Of a stretch of DNA of 64,000 nt, positions 1 through 12,765 are shown piece after piece. The notes beneath the pieces are model-generated. The model did not search any database and was not told where the DNA came from. It saw only the letters and a program-made list of their open reading frames with translations. The stretch's first letter is position 1, and the number at the start of each line of letters is the position of its first letter. The stretch lies in the NCBI GenBank assembly GCA_013368375.1, contig JAACJP010000006.1, positions 744,001 through 808,000 of the forward strand, in the 5' to 3' direction. Source of the DNA: Tricholomella constricta. Its lineage: Eukaryota > Basidiomycota > Agaricomycetes > Agaricales > Lyophyllaceae. A program made the position numbers and the translations under genes.

Positions 1-604
1 ATGAAATGGTCAGATTCGAGGGATAGAGTCTGCAGAAAGTGTGTGAGTTAGTCGCTGCAGTTGTAACCTCGCTTCTGCTGCCGACAAACCTGTTACGGTC
101 GGTAAGTACACGCCAGCAAGAGCAGCCGCGTCAACATACCTGAAATGAAATTGACGCGGGTTGGACACCGAGACTTGAGAGCTGTAGATGCTCGCAGAAG
201 GCTATGGGTTTTGAAGTGTCCACTACAGCCATTGTGGAGGTTATAGCAACAACTGCTGGACGTTGGGGCGGTAGGGGAAATGGGAAAGGGAGAATGTTTG
301 TTTGGCCCTGTTGTTCAGCCCCCTTGACACGTACTGACTGCTCTTATATCAATGCTCAGATTGTTTTGACCAAGACCAATATTTTTCTGAGCAGGTATAT
401 CCAAACTTGTAGGAAGTCAATACTAACAAGAAAAAATAAGGTAGTTGTCCGGTCATTCTAGGTAACGGTATACGACGAAGAGGGGAATAAATTAGGACTC
501 GGATTAAGGATCCATCTACTTGGGCCCAGTAGATATCAAGCCATCCTTACCTCTATATTGCAAAGTCCGAGTTCAGCTGCAGAAAAATGTCAATATTGTC
601 GGCT
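1..604. other. Left edge, no recognised gene
   Basis: Reading frames here are short (at most about 85 codons) and read like random sequence. The right part may hold the 3' UTR of the serine dehydratase gene on the minus strand. No RNA gene, repeat or transposon end was seen. Confidence 0.4.
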
Positions 605-3600
605 TCATGCAATGGAGCACACACACCAAGCAGGCACAGAGAGCGGTATCTTTACAGTCCTCTGTAGAGGCTTTGTTAGTATCCATGTGGAATGAAGCCA
701 TCAAAAAATTCGAGCTCACCGCGAGACCCTAAAGAGCACGACGGGTAGGCGTGATCAGAAGAACTGTTACATCTTTTAAAAGTTGAAACGCACCGAAAGG
801 CTGGTCTCCTTGTACTTGACGCTCATGTCCGCAGCAGTCAGTCGCATGGCTTCAATAGCTTCGTCGAGGGTGACAGTATATACTCCATCGCTCGCCATCG
901 AGAGTTGCGCCGCTGTAACGGCTTTCACGGCTAGCAGAAATCATTGAATCGAGCTGAAGATAGCGACAACCTGTAAAATTTACCTCCCAAACTGTTCCGC
1001 TCCTTTAAGAGAAGCACCATAAGCCTTGGAAGAATCATGACGAACATAAGGTGGGGATGGACGTACGATGCAGGGCACCTGAACAAGGCCATCAATTGGA
1101 TCGCAAGTCAAACCTAAGTTATGTTCTGACAAAAAAAAAGGTCAGCACGTCTTGAAAATCACTGCGCGATGATTTACCAATGCCTATCTCCGCAGCCTGT
1201 GTAATTGAATCGGGCAGCGTTGAGCATTCTCCTTAATCAGATTATTAACTTTCAATACCTGAAGCACCGTTTCCGGCGAAGCTGGATCGTACGGTGTTAG
1301 ATCAAGGAGTTAAAGGGGGTAGAAATTGAGACTCCCACCTCCCATACACGCTGCAAATCCTGCGCTAGCCATTGAACATGCGACTGATGAGTTACTGAGC
1401 ATCCAGAATCTGCAGATGTGTCGTTAGATATACGCACCTCCCACTTCGGCTTGACAACCTCCCTCCGCAGCCGATATTGTGCTACCGCGTTTGAACAACA
1501 TGCCAACAGCCTGGATAGAAGAATCCAATCAAATTGCTGAATGAACGCAAAGTTAACTAGGGCAATAACTGACCGATGCCGTCAACAGGAAAGTCTCAAT
1601 ACTCTTCTCTGGTTCATCGCTAACAAACTATAAAATCACGAGGTTTGGGCTAAGGCAATAATGATGGAGGTGAAGATACAAACCTCGATAATGTATTTCA
1701 ACACAGCTGGTATAACGCCCGCAGCGCCGTTCGTGGGGGACGTAACGATTCTCCCGCCAGATGCATTGACCTCATTGACGGCGATAGCGTAACAAGACAA
1801 GTAATCCATGGCGGGAATGTCAGTTTTCCTCTAAGTCAAAGATAGTTATTGAGCTTGCACGCTCTCGGTGAATTTGGAATGAACTCACGGGAGGCATAGG
1901 CAATACGGCATGATTAAAAGAACCAACAACTCTAGGTGCACGGGAGGCAGACTTCCGGAGCCTGTGGTGCGGCTCGTCTTGGTCATTGAGTTGTGTACCC
2001 TCCATGGAATCAGGGGAAGCGATAAAGGCCGTTGCCTTGGCTCCTGACTCGATTTGAGCCGCGTGCGGACCTGATATGCCAGGATACAATCTACGCAGTT
2101 CCAAGGGATTTCGTCAGCATGTCAGGCGTAGCAAATAATGGACACTGACCCTCGCATGAGTCGCCTGTAAAGTATAGGTGCGCGCCTCCTCAGGCCCAGG
2201 CGTCCGGGTAGTGTTGTCTCGGACGTGGTCACTCCTGTATGAATGCATTCATCCATAACGCCCCATATTTTCATGATCTATGAAAGGAGGACGTATTTAA
2301 ATAAAGGTGACATAGAAGTGATTTGCACTCTACCCTCTTGTGGATTTCCTCGTCGGTATAGCCAAAATATTTCTGTCACAAAAGGTCATTGAAAAACTCA
2401 AACTCCCTTATAGCAACGAACCTCATTATCATGTACGATCTGCGCGATGGTCATCTAATCACCAGGACGCTTCAGTGATGGGGTACCAATGGGAGGGATT
2501 CCGAATACAGACGTTATGCTTCCTCGTTAACGCCAACAGAGAATCTCCCGAGGAAAACGGGTATGGTGGATGGTTTGCAGCCGATGTGTCTCCGCTTGAA
2601 GATGTGCCATGCGACGAAGGAGCGCTTTGAGAGGAGTCAGTTGAGTGTGCATGATCGCTTGGTTCCGAAAATGATTGGCTCTGGTGAAGCCTCGCTTCGT
2701 GGACGGTTCGTTTGTCAATTCCCTTGTAGAACATATTCTCGTCGACTAGTACGGGTGAAAGGAACAATGGCATTTAATGACCGATTTCTGGCTATGGACA
2801 TCTGACGTACCTTTTGTTTTCTCGTTCACCACAAATCCGCCTCCGACACTGAAGTACTCGTTAGTAGCTAACAATTCACCCTCCTCCCCAAAACAGCTGA
2901 AGCGCATTCCATTCGAGTGTGTCTTTAATACTCGGTCCCAGTGCCAAACCATGTCGCGTTCTATGTTGTATGCGATACGGTGCTTTCCGCCGAGAAGAAG
3001 GGTTTTATTGGCTAGGATAGTTTCATAGCGAGTGGGAATGGTGCCAGTGTCGATGGTTTCTGGATCGGATCCTTTATAACAATGACGTCAAATTCTACAC
3101 TTACGCGGTATATCAAAATATACCTTCCAGTCCCAGCAGGATTGCTTGTGGTGTGTGGTGCCTAAGGAGGTAAAATCAGATGATATTCAAACGATCGAAC
3201 ATCGACGCGTACCCTTTTCCTGTGAAAGAGAATCAGGCATTATGAGGAGTATGAAATAGGATCCGAATTATACCTGTTGCTGCAAGAGAGCCATATCTAT
3301 GGAGGTGGTTAGAAGTTGTGCGCGATAAATGGGGATGTATACTCACAACGTTACTTTCAGGGTCCTGACCTGTCACGGATGTTAGGATCCGACTCCACCA
3401 CTGCAGAGGAAAATTTGATGACGCGCCTCTTCTAACAATTCCAGCTCCTCAAGGTCTTTAATAAAGATCTTTCCAGCGCGCATAGGCCCGACCGTGTGAG
3501 ACGAGGATGGGCCGACTGTAGCGTTCCAGGAAGGAAATCAATAGTCATGCAGAGAAAGCGGACCACATACCACCAATGCTGAAGAGGTCGAATGTGGAGA

Positions 3601-3775
3601 TGACGGCGTGCTCAGGAATCTGGCGAGGAGGACTGTCCGGGTATTCATCCTCTTGTGGTTTAAGTTTGAGCGCGAGCCTGCTGGATTTTCTCGTGAGGAC
3701 GGTGCTGGGGATGCGGCCACGTATCTGCCATGGGTTGAGACGATATCTAAGGGGTGTTCTTGCGAGGGCGAGCAT
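605..3775 (-). CDS. L-serine dehydratase, single-chain iron-sulfur type
   Basis: Deaminates L-serine to pyruvate and ammonia with a [4Fe-4S] cluster instead of PLP. Many exons were read on the minus strand. The N-terminal part has FDLFSIG followed by [17 protein letters not shown] (about 3560-3440), the signature of the beta domain. Next come [15 protein letters not shown] and YFSVGGGFV (about 2900). The alpha domain shows [20 protein letters not shown] (about 1750-1685), [10 protein letters not shown] (about 1390), [15 protein letters not shown] (about 1110) and ERNSLG. The three cysteines match cluster ligands known in bacterial SdaA. The last exons read YKETSL-S-GLA, with an intron at 793-729. 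The extreme C-terminus is not settled; the stop could be near 605 or 571 depending on a final intron. The chosen start (3775) gives a basic, Arg-rich leader ([16 protein letters not shown]) that looks like a mitochondrial presequence (inference). The family assignment is secure; the ends are approximate. Confidence 0.88.
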
Positions 3776-6183
3776 TCCAGAGAGCAGTTGGTGTCGAAGA
3801 ATGTTAGGGAGCTCCGGGTTCCAGATAGGTGTCGATATTATAGGAGGCTCTCGGAAACATGGCGGTATTCATCTTAGCCTCGGTCGGACCTCCGTCCCTC
3901 AAAAGGCAACTTCATCAAGAAATACGAATTCGTGGTCCCATATGCCTCCGTAACTTTTACATATAACCAATTAAAAAAAACTCATTGAAAAACGCGTTTC
4001 CTGCAGTTCTGCGGCCCTTACTTTCGGCTTGTGGGTGGGCCGTCATTGCAGGAGCAGTGGTGCCGCAGAGGTCAGGACAACGACAATAATCCACCAGGCG
4101 CCACGACGTACGTCGCCAGAATGTTTCTTCCGACTCCATTTCTGATGGTAGAGACAGGCTAAGGGAAATACGTACTTCAGAGGACCTTATCGGAACACCG
4201 ACGGCATACACGGGTGTCCAACTCCAACGTTTTTAAACTGATCCGTCTGCTCATGGTGGACGAAACACCTATATGATATCGCAAACTCGTACCCCCGGTG
4301 CGCTGAAATTAGAGACGAGGGTGTTCGTGGGTTCATGTTCTAAAGGCTGCGACGCGTCACGCAGCATCAGTTGGAGCCTTGAGTTGTATACAGGAGACCG
4401 TACTCGATGACTACATGTGTTCCTCGAGATCTCCAATTTTTGTTTCCATGCTGCCGTAACATGACAAATTGCTGTACTTTGAGGTCCAAGACATCAAAAC
4501 GCAGAACAAGGCCCAAGAGACCTGGCGAAGGCTTGAGACCCAATTATAGATCCTGTAACAGGTCCCAGAGACCCTAGCGGAACGTCATCTAAAGAATGCT
4601 TCCACGATGTCGCATGGCGTGGAGAACGTTCCTTCAGGAAGGTCGATGGGGGAACTAAGACTGGCATTATGGACCGCGACAAACATTGCGCTCGTTTTGA
4701 CATAAGGACGTTCGTCTAGGACCATTGAGGAGCTTCCGCGGCAGAACTGAAGACGACTCAAGAGATGCAGTGGCAAGTTGATAGCAATGTCAGGAGGATT
4801 GTCGCATGCATGATGTCGAAAGAAATTGGGGCCTTGCTTGGAACTACTAGCATAGAGATGAGGAGATCGTTCTAAACGTGGTCGTGGGAAGAACCGCAGC
4901 ACCAGTGGTCATCAAGGAGGGTCATTGGGTAGGACTGTTGAAGATCCAGAGACTATAACGGGCGACCTAAAGGTATGTAGAGATGTCGAATTTCAGAGGA
5001 TATTGATAAGAGTAAAGACAGATTTGCTGCGGCGTTTAACTGACTGGAAGCCTGCTAACAGCCAACCAACAGCCACGGAAGAAAAAAGGAACCTGTAAGA
5101 GTCAAGAAAAGGCTCCATTTCATTAAAACAGTCTCGAAAACTGTGGTACCCACTGGATTACCCTGAAGCTATCGAAGCGACACAGTAGTTTTAGGCAACA
5201 TCAAGGCGTGTATTGTGACAGTGATTGGATGTGTCTGGGCTGGGGAAAAGTGCGTCGCTAATATCGCCGTGAGTTTGCGGTTTGTACAAGTGTCGTGGCG
5301 CGGCACGTTCTCGAACAACGGGAGAATCTGGGTGATTCGTATACTTGGTGAGCAGGCTGTCCGAGTTCAATAGTAGCCGCGAAGCACTCTTAACGACGAC
5401 CATCAAAACTTGGTAGGGAGCGGCAATTTGGAGCACTTGAAGGTGCGCAAGTGCACGTGTGATAAAGCTGGTGGAAGTTTGACCAGGCAAGAGAGGGTTT
5501 GATCGGATGCGCCAGATGTTTCAGATCGTTATACGACCGCGTGGCGTGACGGAAGAAGGAATTCAACGCCGATGAGCCCGGCCGCCGAACGAAGAAAAAT
5601 TGAGCATTAGCAACGTATTTTTGGCAGACATCGTGCTATCGGACACCACTGGTAGACGGCTGCCAAAGAGCTGAGCAAGTATCAATAGCCCAAACATAAG
5701 GAAATGATGAACGATGGAGAACATGTCAGTCAGAGGATGTGATTGATAGCTGTGGACTGCAGGTGGAAACTGGGCGGAATTATGGAGAGCTAGTGCCAGG
5801 GATGTTGATGGCATGGTATACGTAGTACGCAGAATTAAGTCAGACATTTCTGTAGCGACGAAGAGCAGGACAAAGGTCTCGAGAGTAATTTGTGTTGTCA
5901 CATGGATGGAGTAGATTGACACCAAGGAAATGACAAGTCGAAAATTACCACGCATCCCTCGTGCTCGTACCACATCCAGCTATTGTGCGCTGTCTTTCAC
6001 AGCGAGCTAGCACCTCTTGTCATCGCCTCCACTGCTGTTATTGTCGTTTCCCTGTGTTGTGGGGTGATCTTGGACACCGGCGCCAGTCCTCAGTGATCTC
6101 GTAATAGACCCCGAACGCAAACTTGGACCCTGAACTTCTCCAACATTCTCAGGTGGTCGCTGTGAGGTTCGTCTCCTGCCACC
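3776..6183. other. Intergenic stretch with only weak coding signals
   Basis: This 2.4 kb lies between the divergently transcribed serine dehydratase (-) and RhoGAP (+) genes. Open frames on the minus strand at 4585-4902 and 5191-5490 have no motif I recognise and are not joined by convincing splice sites. The sequence just before 6184 is the RhoGAP promoter/leader, but no clear TATA box was identified. Confidence 0.35.
5563..5955 (-). CDS. Possible small membrane protein, unknown
   Basis: An ATG-started frame of about 130 codons has three hydrophobic stretches (around LVISLVSIYSI, FVLLFVATEM and HHFLMFGLLILAQLF). No family is recognised and no introns were needed. It may be a chance frame in a leader region: it lies about 230 bp upstream of the RhoGAP start, on the opposite strand. 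The hydrophobic stretches are the only support. Confidence 0.2.
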   Translation of the reverse strand: MRGNFRLVISLVSIYSIHVTTQITLETFVLLFVATEMSDLILRTTYTMPSTSLALALHNSAQFPPAVHSYQSHPLTDMFSIVHHFLMFGLLILAQLFGSRLPVVSDSTMSAKNTLLMLNFSSFGGRAHRR

Positions 6184-9100
6184 ATGTCCCTCAGTGCAGC
6201 CAACGGGTCCAGCAGCATATACGGTACTCCTTCCAGGAGTGAACGCTTACCGTTTCCACAATCCTCCAACCCATCTCCTGCCCATACCCCTCAGCGCCAA
6301 CCCACTGCTTCTGCTGCCTCAACATCCCACTCGGCCTCGTTTTCGACAGTTACAACACCATCGAGCTCAGCACCGCCAGTAAACAAAGACCGGCTTCTCA
6401 CATCTGCTTCCCTTCTCAAAGCAAATGCAGCGGCCCAAGATCCGAAATTGGCCGCTCTTGAGCAAGCCGTGAATGATAGGAATGTCCTGTCTTCGCAGAA
6501 CGCTCAGCTATGGAAACTCATCGAGAAACAACGAACTGGATATAACCAGATCCTCAAGGAGCTTGAGCGAGTGCGGGGGGAGCGTGATGCGTACAAAGCC
6601 AAGCTCGGTGGTTCTGGTGGCAGCGATCGACGACACAGAGGGGGCGATCCAAAACGTAGTTTCTCGGAGAATACATCTCCTGCATCCGAGAATACCACTT
6701 CGTCCAATGGGGATCCCAGGCAGGCCGTGTCACGGCATTATTCTGACGATCAACGTACGACTTCACTGTATCCCAGTGTGACCAAAAGTAACCTTTTCAC
6801 AGCGACGCCGCGCTCGGTGCACCACCCACAACTTCACTCGTCCCGCTCTTACGAACCTCTTTCCGCCCGTGATAATTCCTTACAAGCAAATGCCAATTAT
6901 GTGAGTGGGTCGACCTCGCACCCCGATCCCAAGCGCCTCCGCCCCCGCCTTCCTCCGCCCCCTCAGCTATCAACCCCCAAACCGCCAATTCGACGCCCAA
7001 CGTACGATCAGCGAAACCCTCACCAACGCCTTTAATTGTTCCCCCTCGTGCTGAAAATCTACCTGTCCCTGCGTCGGCCATCTCAGCCACGCAAGAGGCG
7101 AACCCCTTTGGACACCACGCTCAGCATGTGCCAGACTTTTCACCACCCGATCCAGGCTCGTTGAGCAACGGTGACTCACCGACCACACGACCCTTAGCCA
7201 CATATCCCCGAAAATCCAGTCTTGCCGATAGTGTCAACAGTGTCGTAAGTACGAGCACTGGGTCAAGCAGTCACATATCGAGTTCTGCCAGTAGTAATGT
7301 AAACTACGGCCCACCATCTTCCACGTCGTCACCTTATACCCCAGCATCGCAACAGTATCATTATAATGGTGGTCTGACACCCCAAACCGCTCCAGCCGGA
7401 TTTGGTGGCCCACCTTCTGACCCGAACCAAACCATATCAAGGACGGCGACCATTCCCGCCATCCAGTCTCAGGCTTATCCACAGATACTGACCACGCCTT
7501 CTACGTCGTCCCAACCAAACCTCATTTCGTCAGCCTCAATCTCAAACGGCATGCTATCTACCATACCAGAAGCTCGACCTCATGCGCTTTCTCGAGATTC
7601 GCGTATCTCCCTTCCAGACGAGGCGCGACAGTACATAGCGAACATGACAGACTCTCCCATCCCTAGCCCAAGAGTGGATGCGTTTGCGGCGAGGCCAAGC
7701 GCTTCATCACGAATGCTTCAACCGCAAATCCGGATCCCCGATAAGCCAGGAGGACTTGCGCCTCCGTCTGCGGCCAGTCTCGGCGAAGCGGATAGCCCTG
7801 GTGGCTCAAGCGAGTTCCTGGACATGAATGAAGACGAGGAGGATGACGATGAGGCTGACGATGAGCAATCTGCGGCACCGGACGAAATTACGGATGATAC
7901 TTCGCTCCAGGACACTCCAAGACGACCTATCCAGGCAGTGCCACAACTCGATACTCCGCAGCTGCAAGCGCATGGCAGGAAGCTCAAGCCTCGTGTAGAG
8001 GTTGACCTATTCCCACTTCCACCTCCAAACGCACCTTTGCAGCCCCAACATGCGATGAGCCAGTCCCAGATGTTTGCTTCGCAGGCTTCAGCTGAAGCCG
8101 CTCATCAACAACATATGAGTTCTGCTCCTGCCCCATATGCGAGTACCGAGCACATATCTCCGTTGGAGAACCCTTACTCGCCCGCAGGCCAGAGTCAGCA
8201 ACAGCCCCAGCAATCCATGCAGTCCCTGCGACTTGATCAAAAACAGCCACAGCAACCCATGGTGCAAACCGTCCCAGCCAATTTCCGCGCTCTCCCCCTG
8301 CTGTCCAGCGATCTCCCACACACAACCATCACAGTGTCCCATTCTTTCGTCCGTCCAAATGATCGCGGCAAGGAGGTCCTATCTTTCGTTGTATTTGTGG
8401 ACCCTGGGAAAGGGAAAGAAGGATGGAGGGTGGAGAAGATGTATTCCGATGTCTTGGGGTTGGATCAGCGGATACGCAATGCCGTGGGCAAAAGTATGGG
8501 CAAGAGGATCGCGAGCTTGCCTGAGGGGAAACTGTGGAGGGATCACGCACCTGCCAAAGTTGACCAGAGGAAGGTGCCTGTCCTTCATCTCACCCCAATC
8601 TACCTCAGCATAAATGCTAATATTAACTGTGTGACAAATCTTCTTTTTCTTCATAGGCTGTGCTCGAGAACTATTTGCAGATGCTCATCAACCTGCCTGT
8701 GAAAGAGAACAATGAAGTGATCGCCTTCTTCACCTCCGACATCGTACGCGAAACGAAACAGCCCGTTATGCAAGTTGGACATAAGGAGGGATATCTAACG
8801 AAGCGGGGGAAGAACTTCGGCGGTTGGAAAACACGATATTTCGTGCTGCAGGGACCGATTCTGGAGTACTATGATTGCGTACGCTTTTGTTTAGTCTTCT
8901 TGGTTCTCCGCACGTTCTCAAGCCGAGGATTCTCATACACAGCGTGGGGGAGCGCATCTGGGCTCAATTCTTATCACTGGCGCGCAGATCGGACGCCAGC
9001 AACGCAGCGAACGGGCTCCCAGCGCGGATGAGGAGAAGGAGTATAGGCACGCCTTCCTCATCGTCGAAGCTAAAAAAGGGCCAGGGGGTAATCACCCTCG

Positions 9101-11304
9101 GCATGTGCTTTGTGCGGAAAGTGACGATGACAGGGACGCCTGGGTCGAGATCCTCGTTCGATACTTTTCGGGGACGTACAGCGAGGAACCTATCAAGTAT
9201 GGCCCTGCCCCAGTCGCAGCCAATGCTTTGGCTTATCAAAATAGCGTCGCTTCCCAACCCCGCTCGAGCATCAGCTCGACCGCAGAAAGTCCAACCACCC
9301 GCAGACCCACCCGTGGCTTTTCGAAGGACGATATATCTATTTCGAGGGGCGCCGCTGTGCCGATCTCGCAACTACCGCCAGACCAAGCCAACCCGAAATT
9401 GTTCCCGCCCGCAGGCCTGGTTGTAGATGATTATGGCCGATCGTCCAGTCCTTCCAAACACGCAGAATCACCTATAGACCCCCAAAACGCCACCGCACGA
9501 AGAATCATGGAGCGTGGACAAGGTCAGCCCTCAAGTCTTCCGGATTCGTCACCTTTGTCCTCCGTGTCGAACTTCCATTCGGACTCCTCATTTGGTACTA
9601 GTCAACGAGCCAACTCGGAGCTGGGCCATTATCCAGATCTGAGCGGGCGGAGCAATCGTCAGGTTTCTCCGGAGCGGCATCGAATTCGGGATCCACACGA
9701 AAAGCACAAGTCGTTTCACCCGACGCTCAACACTGTCGTGTCTTCGCCTACACAACCTTTGCCTCTCGACCGAGTGCCATCGCCTGATAAGCTTGAAGCG
9801 AATGGCAAAGTAAAGATCTCTGGACCTCTCAACGGCGCCCCTATCCCATCAGGGTTCAAATTTGGCGGAAAGGATGCTCCACCCGCATCCGAATCCACTG
9901 CGGCTGACCGAAGACTCAAGTCTCGATCGTTCTGGGGCTTTGGCAAACCGAACGGTGCGTTGTTGTTGCTGCACTCCCATGAAATGGCCCCTCAGTTTAG
10001 TGCTAATTTTCTCCTTTAAAGGGGACAAATCCTCGCAGCCCGTAGCCACCTACATTCCTCGTGCCGTTTTTGGCGTGACATTGGAGGACTCCCTTGAAGT
10101 CGCTCAAATCGCCAACCTTCCCGCCATCGTTTTCCGCTCCATCCAGTACCTCGAATCGAAAAAGGCAGATCAGGAAGAGGGCATATATAGGTTGAGTGGC
10201 AGCTCTGCTGTCATCAAGAGTCTGAAGGACAGATTCAACATGGGTACGTCTCAATGGCGGACATTGATGAACCGGTCTAATCTAGTCATCCCACAGAGGG
10301 TGACGTTGATCTACTGGCTTCCGACGAGTACTGGGATCCGCACGCCATCGCTGGACTGTTGAAAAGCTTCCTACGCGAGCTCCCGGCTAGTATCTTGACG
10401 CGTGACCTGCACCTCAAATTCCTCGCCGTAATTGGTATGTTGAGGCAGTCCTCTTTGAAGCTACAAAAGTGACCCACCCGGCTTGCTCCTGTAGACTTTG
10501 TGGATGCACAAGAAAGGATTAAAGAGCTCTCACAGCTGATCGCTTCGCTGCCGCTTGCCAACTACAGCCTGCTTCGAGCACTCACCGCGCACCTGATTTT
10601 GATCGTGCAGAACTCGAGTGTCAACAAGATGACCATGCGCAACGTGGGCATCGTATTCAGTCCGACCCTCGGGATTCCGGCAGGAGTGTTCAGTCTGATG
10701 CTCGGAGAGTTCAACCGCGTGTTCAACGTCGACGCTGGTACAGAGGAAGCTGCGAGCCGTGCGGAGAACAGTGAAGACGATGGATCGGACTTGGATCGGC
10801 GAAACAGCAAACACTATTCTGATGCGGCAGCTGATCAGCTCCTCGGGTTAACTGGGCGCACCCTAAAAAGTGTGTTGTCGTCGGTCTTCTTTTCGTGATC
10901 TGTTGTAAGCTGTGACTGATGCGTATTTCGTAGCATTGGCCCAGGAGGCTCCCTCCGACGGTGATGACCTGTCTGTTCAAGATGAGAGTGGGACCGAGAC
11001 GACTGACGGGGACTTTACTTTGGAATCGTCATCAGAGTGTAGCCCGGGGTCTACTTCGCTGCAGGCCGATGGTACCATCCGATTGACACCACCCGACACA
11101 CCTGTCGCCTCCAAGGCAAAAGCCTCGAGAGCTTCGAATCTCGCGGCAACGAGGGGTCTAAACGTGAGCGTCACCGGCTCAGAGCGAGGAAACCGCCATT
11201 CAAGAATGATTGGGCTGCCCACATCTCCTCGGCCGTCTCAGACCTCGTCACCGTCACGACCACCAGACGTGCCTCCATCCCCGTCGTATCCACAGAGAGA
11301 TTGA
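6184..11304 (+). CDS. Rho GTPase-activating protein with PX, PH and RhoGAP domains (Bem3-like)
   Basis: Accelerates GTP hydrolysis on a Rho/Cdc42-type GTPase and is probably recruited to membranes through its lipid-binding domains. The order is: a long Ser/Pro-rich, low-complexity N-terminus with a short coiled coil (about residues 90-140); a PX domain (TITVSHSFVRPND to LPEGKLWRDHAPAKVDQRK, 8325-8573); a PH domain (GHKEGYLTKRGKNFGGWKTR, continuing across the next intron to DDRDAWVEILVRYF); and a C-terminal RhoGAP domain (FGVTLEDSLEVAQ, then the arginine-finger motif GIYRLSGSS near 10185, and NVGIVFSPTL near 10645). Introns seen include 8574-8656, 8879-8942, and ones near 9955-10020, 10243-10297, 10435-10494 and 10870-10933. 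The first frame closes at 7035. An intron at about 6869-6966 (donor GTGATA, acceptor CAG) restores the frame, but this junction is a model. Bem3 in yeast acts on Cdc42 in polarity; the same role is inferred here. Confidence 0.9.
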
Positions 11305-11590
11305 TTTTTTGACTGCTTGTATCACGAGATTTGGACGATGCATCCTATATACCACCATTGATACCACTAGCACTATGACCCTTGGATGTTTTATATTATT
11401 TCTATGCTGCTTGATTCATGCTAGAGTAGCCTACCACTGTACTTTACACGATATACCAGCCAATTGCCGAGGGATGCCAAGGAAGGCGGGCTACACGGCA
11501 CAGACACCCGCCCGCGATCAAATTTCTTTTTTTTTTTTTTCGCAAGTGCCAGCAATTGGGGGTAACGCGGCTCAAGCATCAACTACAACC

Positions 11591-12397
11591 ATGGGTTTTA
11601 GACAAGCTGCGGTTCTTGCTCCAATTTCCTTCTTCTTGGGTGAGTAAACAAACATAACATGAGCGGTTCCTCGCCCGAAGCTGACTGAAAAACAACTGGG
11701 CAGGTGTGCTGTTTATCTGCTTCAATGTGGACCACCGGATCTTATGGGGCGAACTGGGAGAGGACGCGGTGGCTGACGGGTTCCAATTCTACGCAACCTT
11801 CTTCAATGCGCCTCCCGCTATCAAGGTAAGCACTCGGGGACACAAAGACCGGAGTTGTGGGGGCTCATTTCTGGAATCTTGTTCCAATTCAGGCGCTCCT
11901 GCACGGCATGGTAGCGGTCGGGCTGGTTGGAATGATATCGAAGCTGCACACATGGGACGACAGCGCCATGTTTTTTGACGGCTCCTGTCTAGGTCAGTGC
12001 AGTCCAGTCGGCTGTCGAGAGTGCGGAGAATTTTAACAAGTGCTACTACAGCTGCTTATACGTTCAGCATCGCGGTGTACATTACGGTGACGATCCCGGC
12101 GCTCAAGGCGATAGTAACGCCATTGGAGGATGCGGAGAACCGGGAGGAGGCGTTCGAAGACCGGGTGCAGGCGATGCAAGTGCTGTCGGCTGCAAATGTG
12201 ATAATTATGGTTTGCCTGGCGTTGGTTCTGGTGTTGCAGGTAAGAAAGATCTAGAACTTGCGAGGCTGGCTGGTAGCTAACATGGCACACTACAGGCGGG
12301 TCAAGAATATGCGCGGCGGGCGGAGGCCAAAGGGATTGCTAAGTTGGAAGAGGAAGAGAGAAGAAAGGCTACTCCGATTGAGAAGAAGGATCAATGA
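11591..12397 (+). CDS. SHR3: ER membrane chaperone Shr3
   Basis: Shr3 is an ER membrane packaging chaperone that lets amino-acid permeases fold and enter COPII vesicles. Five exons give a protein of about 190 residues, close to the usual length. It starts MGFRQAAVLAPISFFLG, continues with VLFICFNVDHRILWGELGED and FQFYATFFNAPPAIK, then ALLHGMVAVGLVGMISKLH, AAYTFSIAVYITVTIPALKA, and a last membrane segment (VIIMVCLALVLVLQAGQEYA). The tail is cytosolic and charged (AKLEEEERRKATPIEKKDQ). Four membrane segments are visible. Introns are at 11640-11703, about 11826-11892, about 11993-12051 and about 12241-12294. The gene lies 286 bp downstream of the RhoGAP stop, on the same strand. The identification rests on recalled family features, not a search. 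Confidence 0.85.
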
Positions 12398-12511
12398 GGA
12401 GTTGTATTTATTTAATAAAGGAAATACAATAGCCAGCGTTGAAGGGAAAACGGCGTGTTCCGGCCACCCAGAAGAAGCCCGGTCGATCACCGCAAAACAT
12501 ATCAGAACGTT

Positions 12512-12765
12512 TTAACTGGATCCGGCAGCTTTCTCCCGCGAACTCACTAGCACCAGGGCATTTGCGTCAATGTAGCCCTGGACATCGTCGACATTGTTCT
12601 TTCTCAATCTGATCGTCGTCTCACGCACTGAGTCATCATTGACCCACCGCGACAAGACTTCCTGCTGCCGCGCCAACACGCTTCGATCTGGAAACACACA
12701 GGTAGCTACCGACCGTGCCCCATGTCAAACCTGCGCCGCCGCCGCCGACGACATCTCTAAGCACA
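12512..12765 (-). CDS. Possible C-terminal exons of an unknown small protein
   Basis: On the minus strand a frame ending SRWVNDDSVRETTIRL...DANALVLVSSREKAAGSS reads like ordinary charged protein. A 43-nt intron with donor GTTTGA, about 12741-12699, would join it to an upstream frame ending VLRDVVGGGGA. No start codon could be placed and no family is recognised. It would lie tail to tail with SHR3 and head to head with the Ecl1-like gene. Confidence 0.25.

Noticed and set aside
6869..7035. Apparent frameshift in the RhoGAP gene
   Set aside because: An intron with donor at 6869 and acceptor at 6966 joins the two frames in correct phase, so no mutation needs to be assumed.
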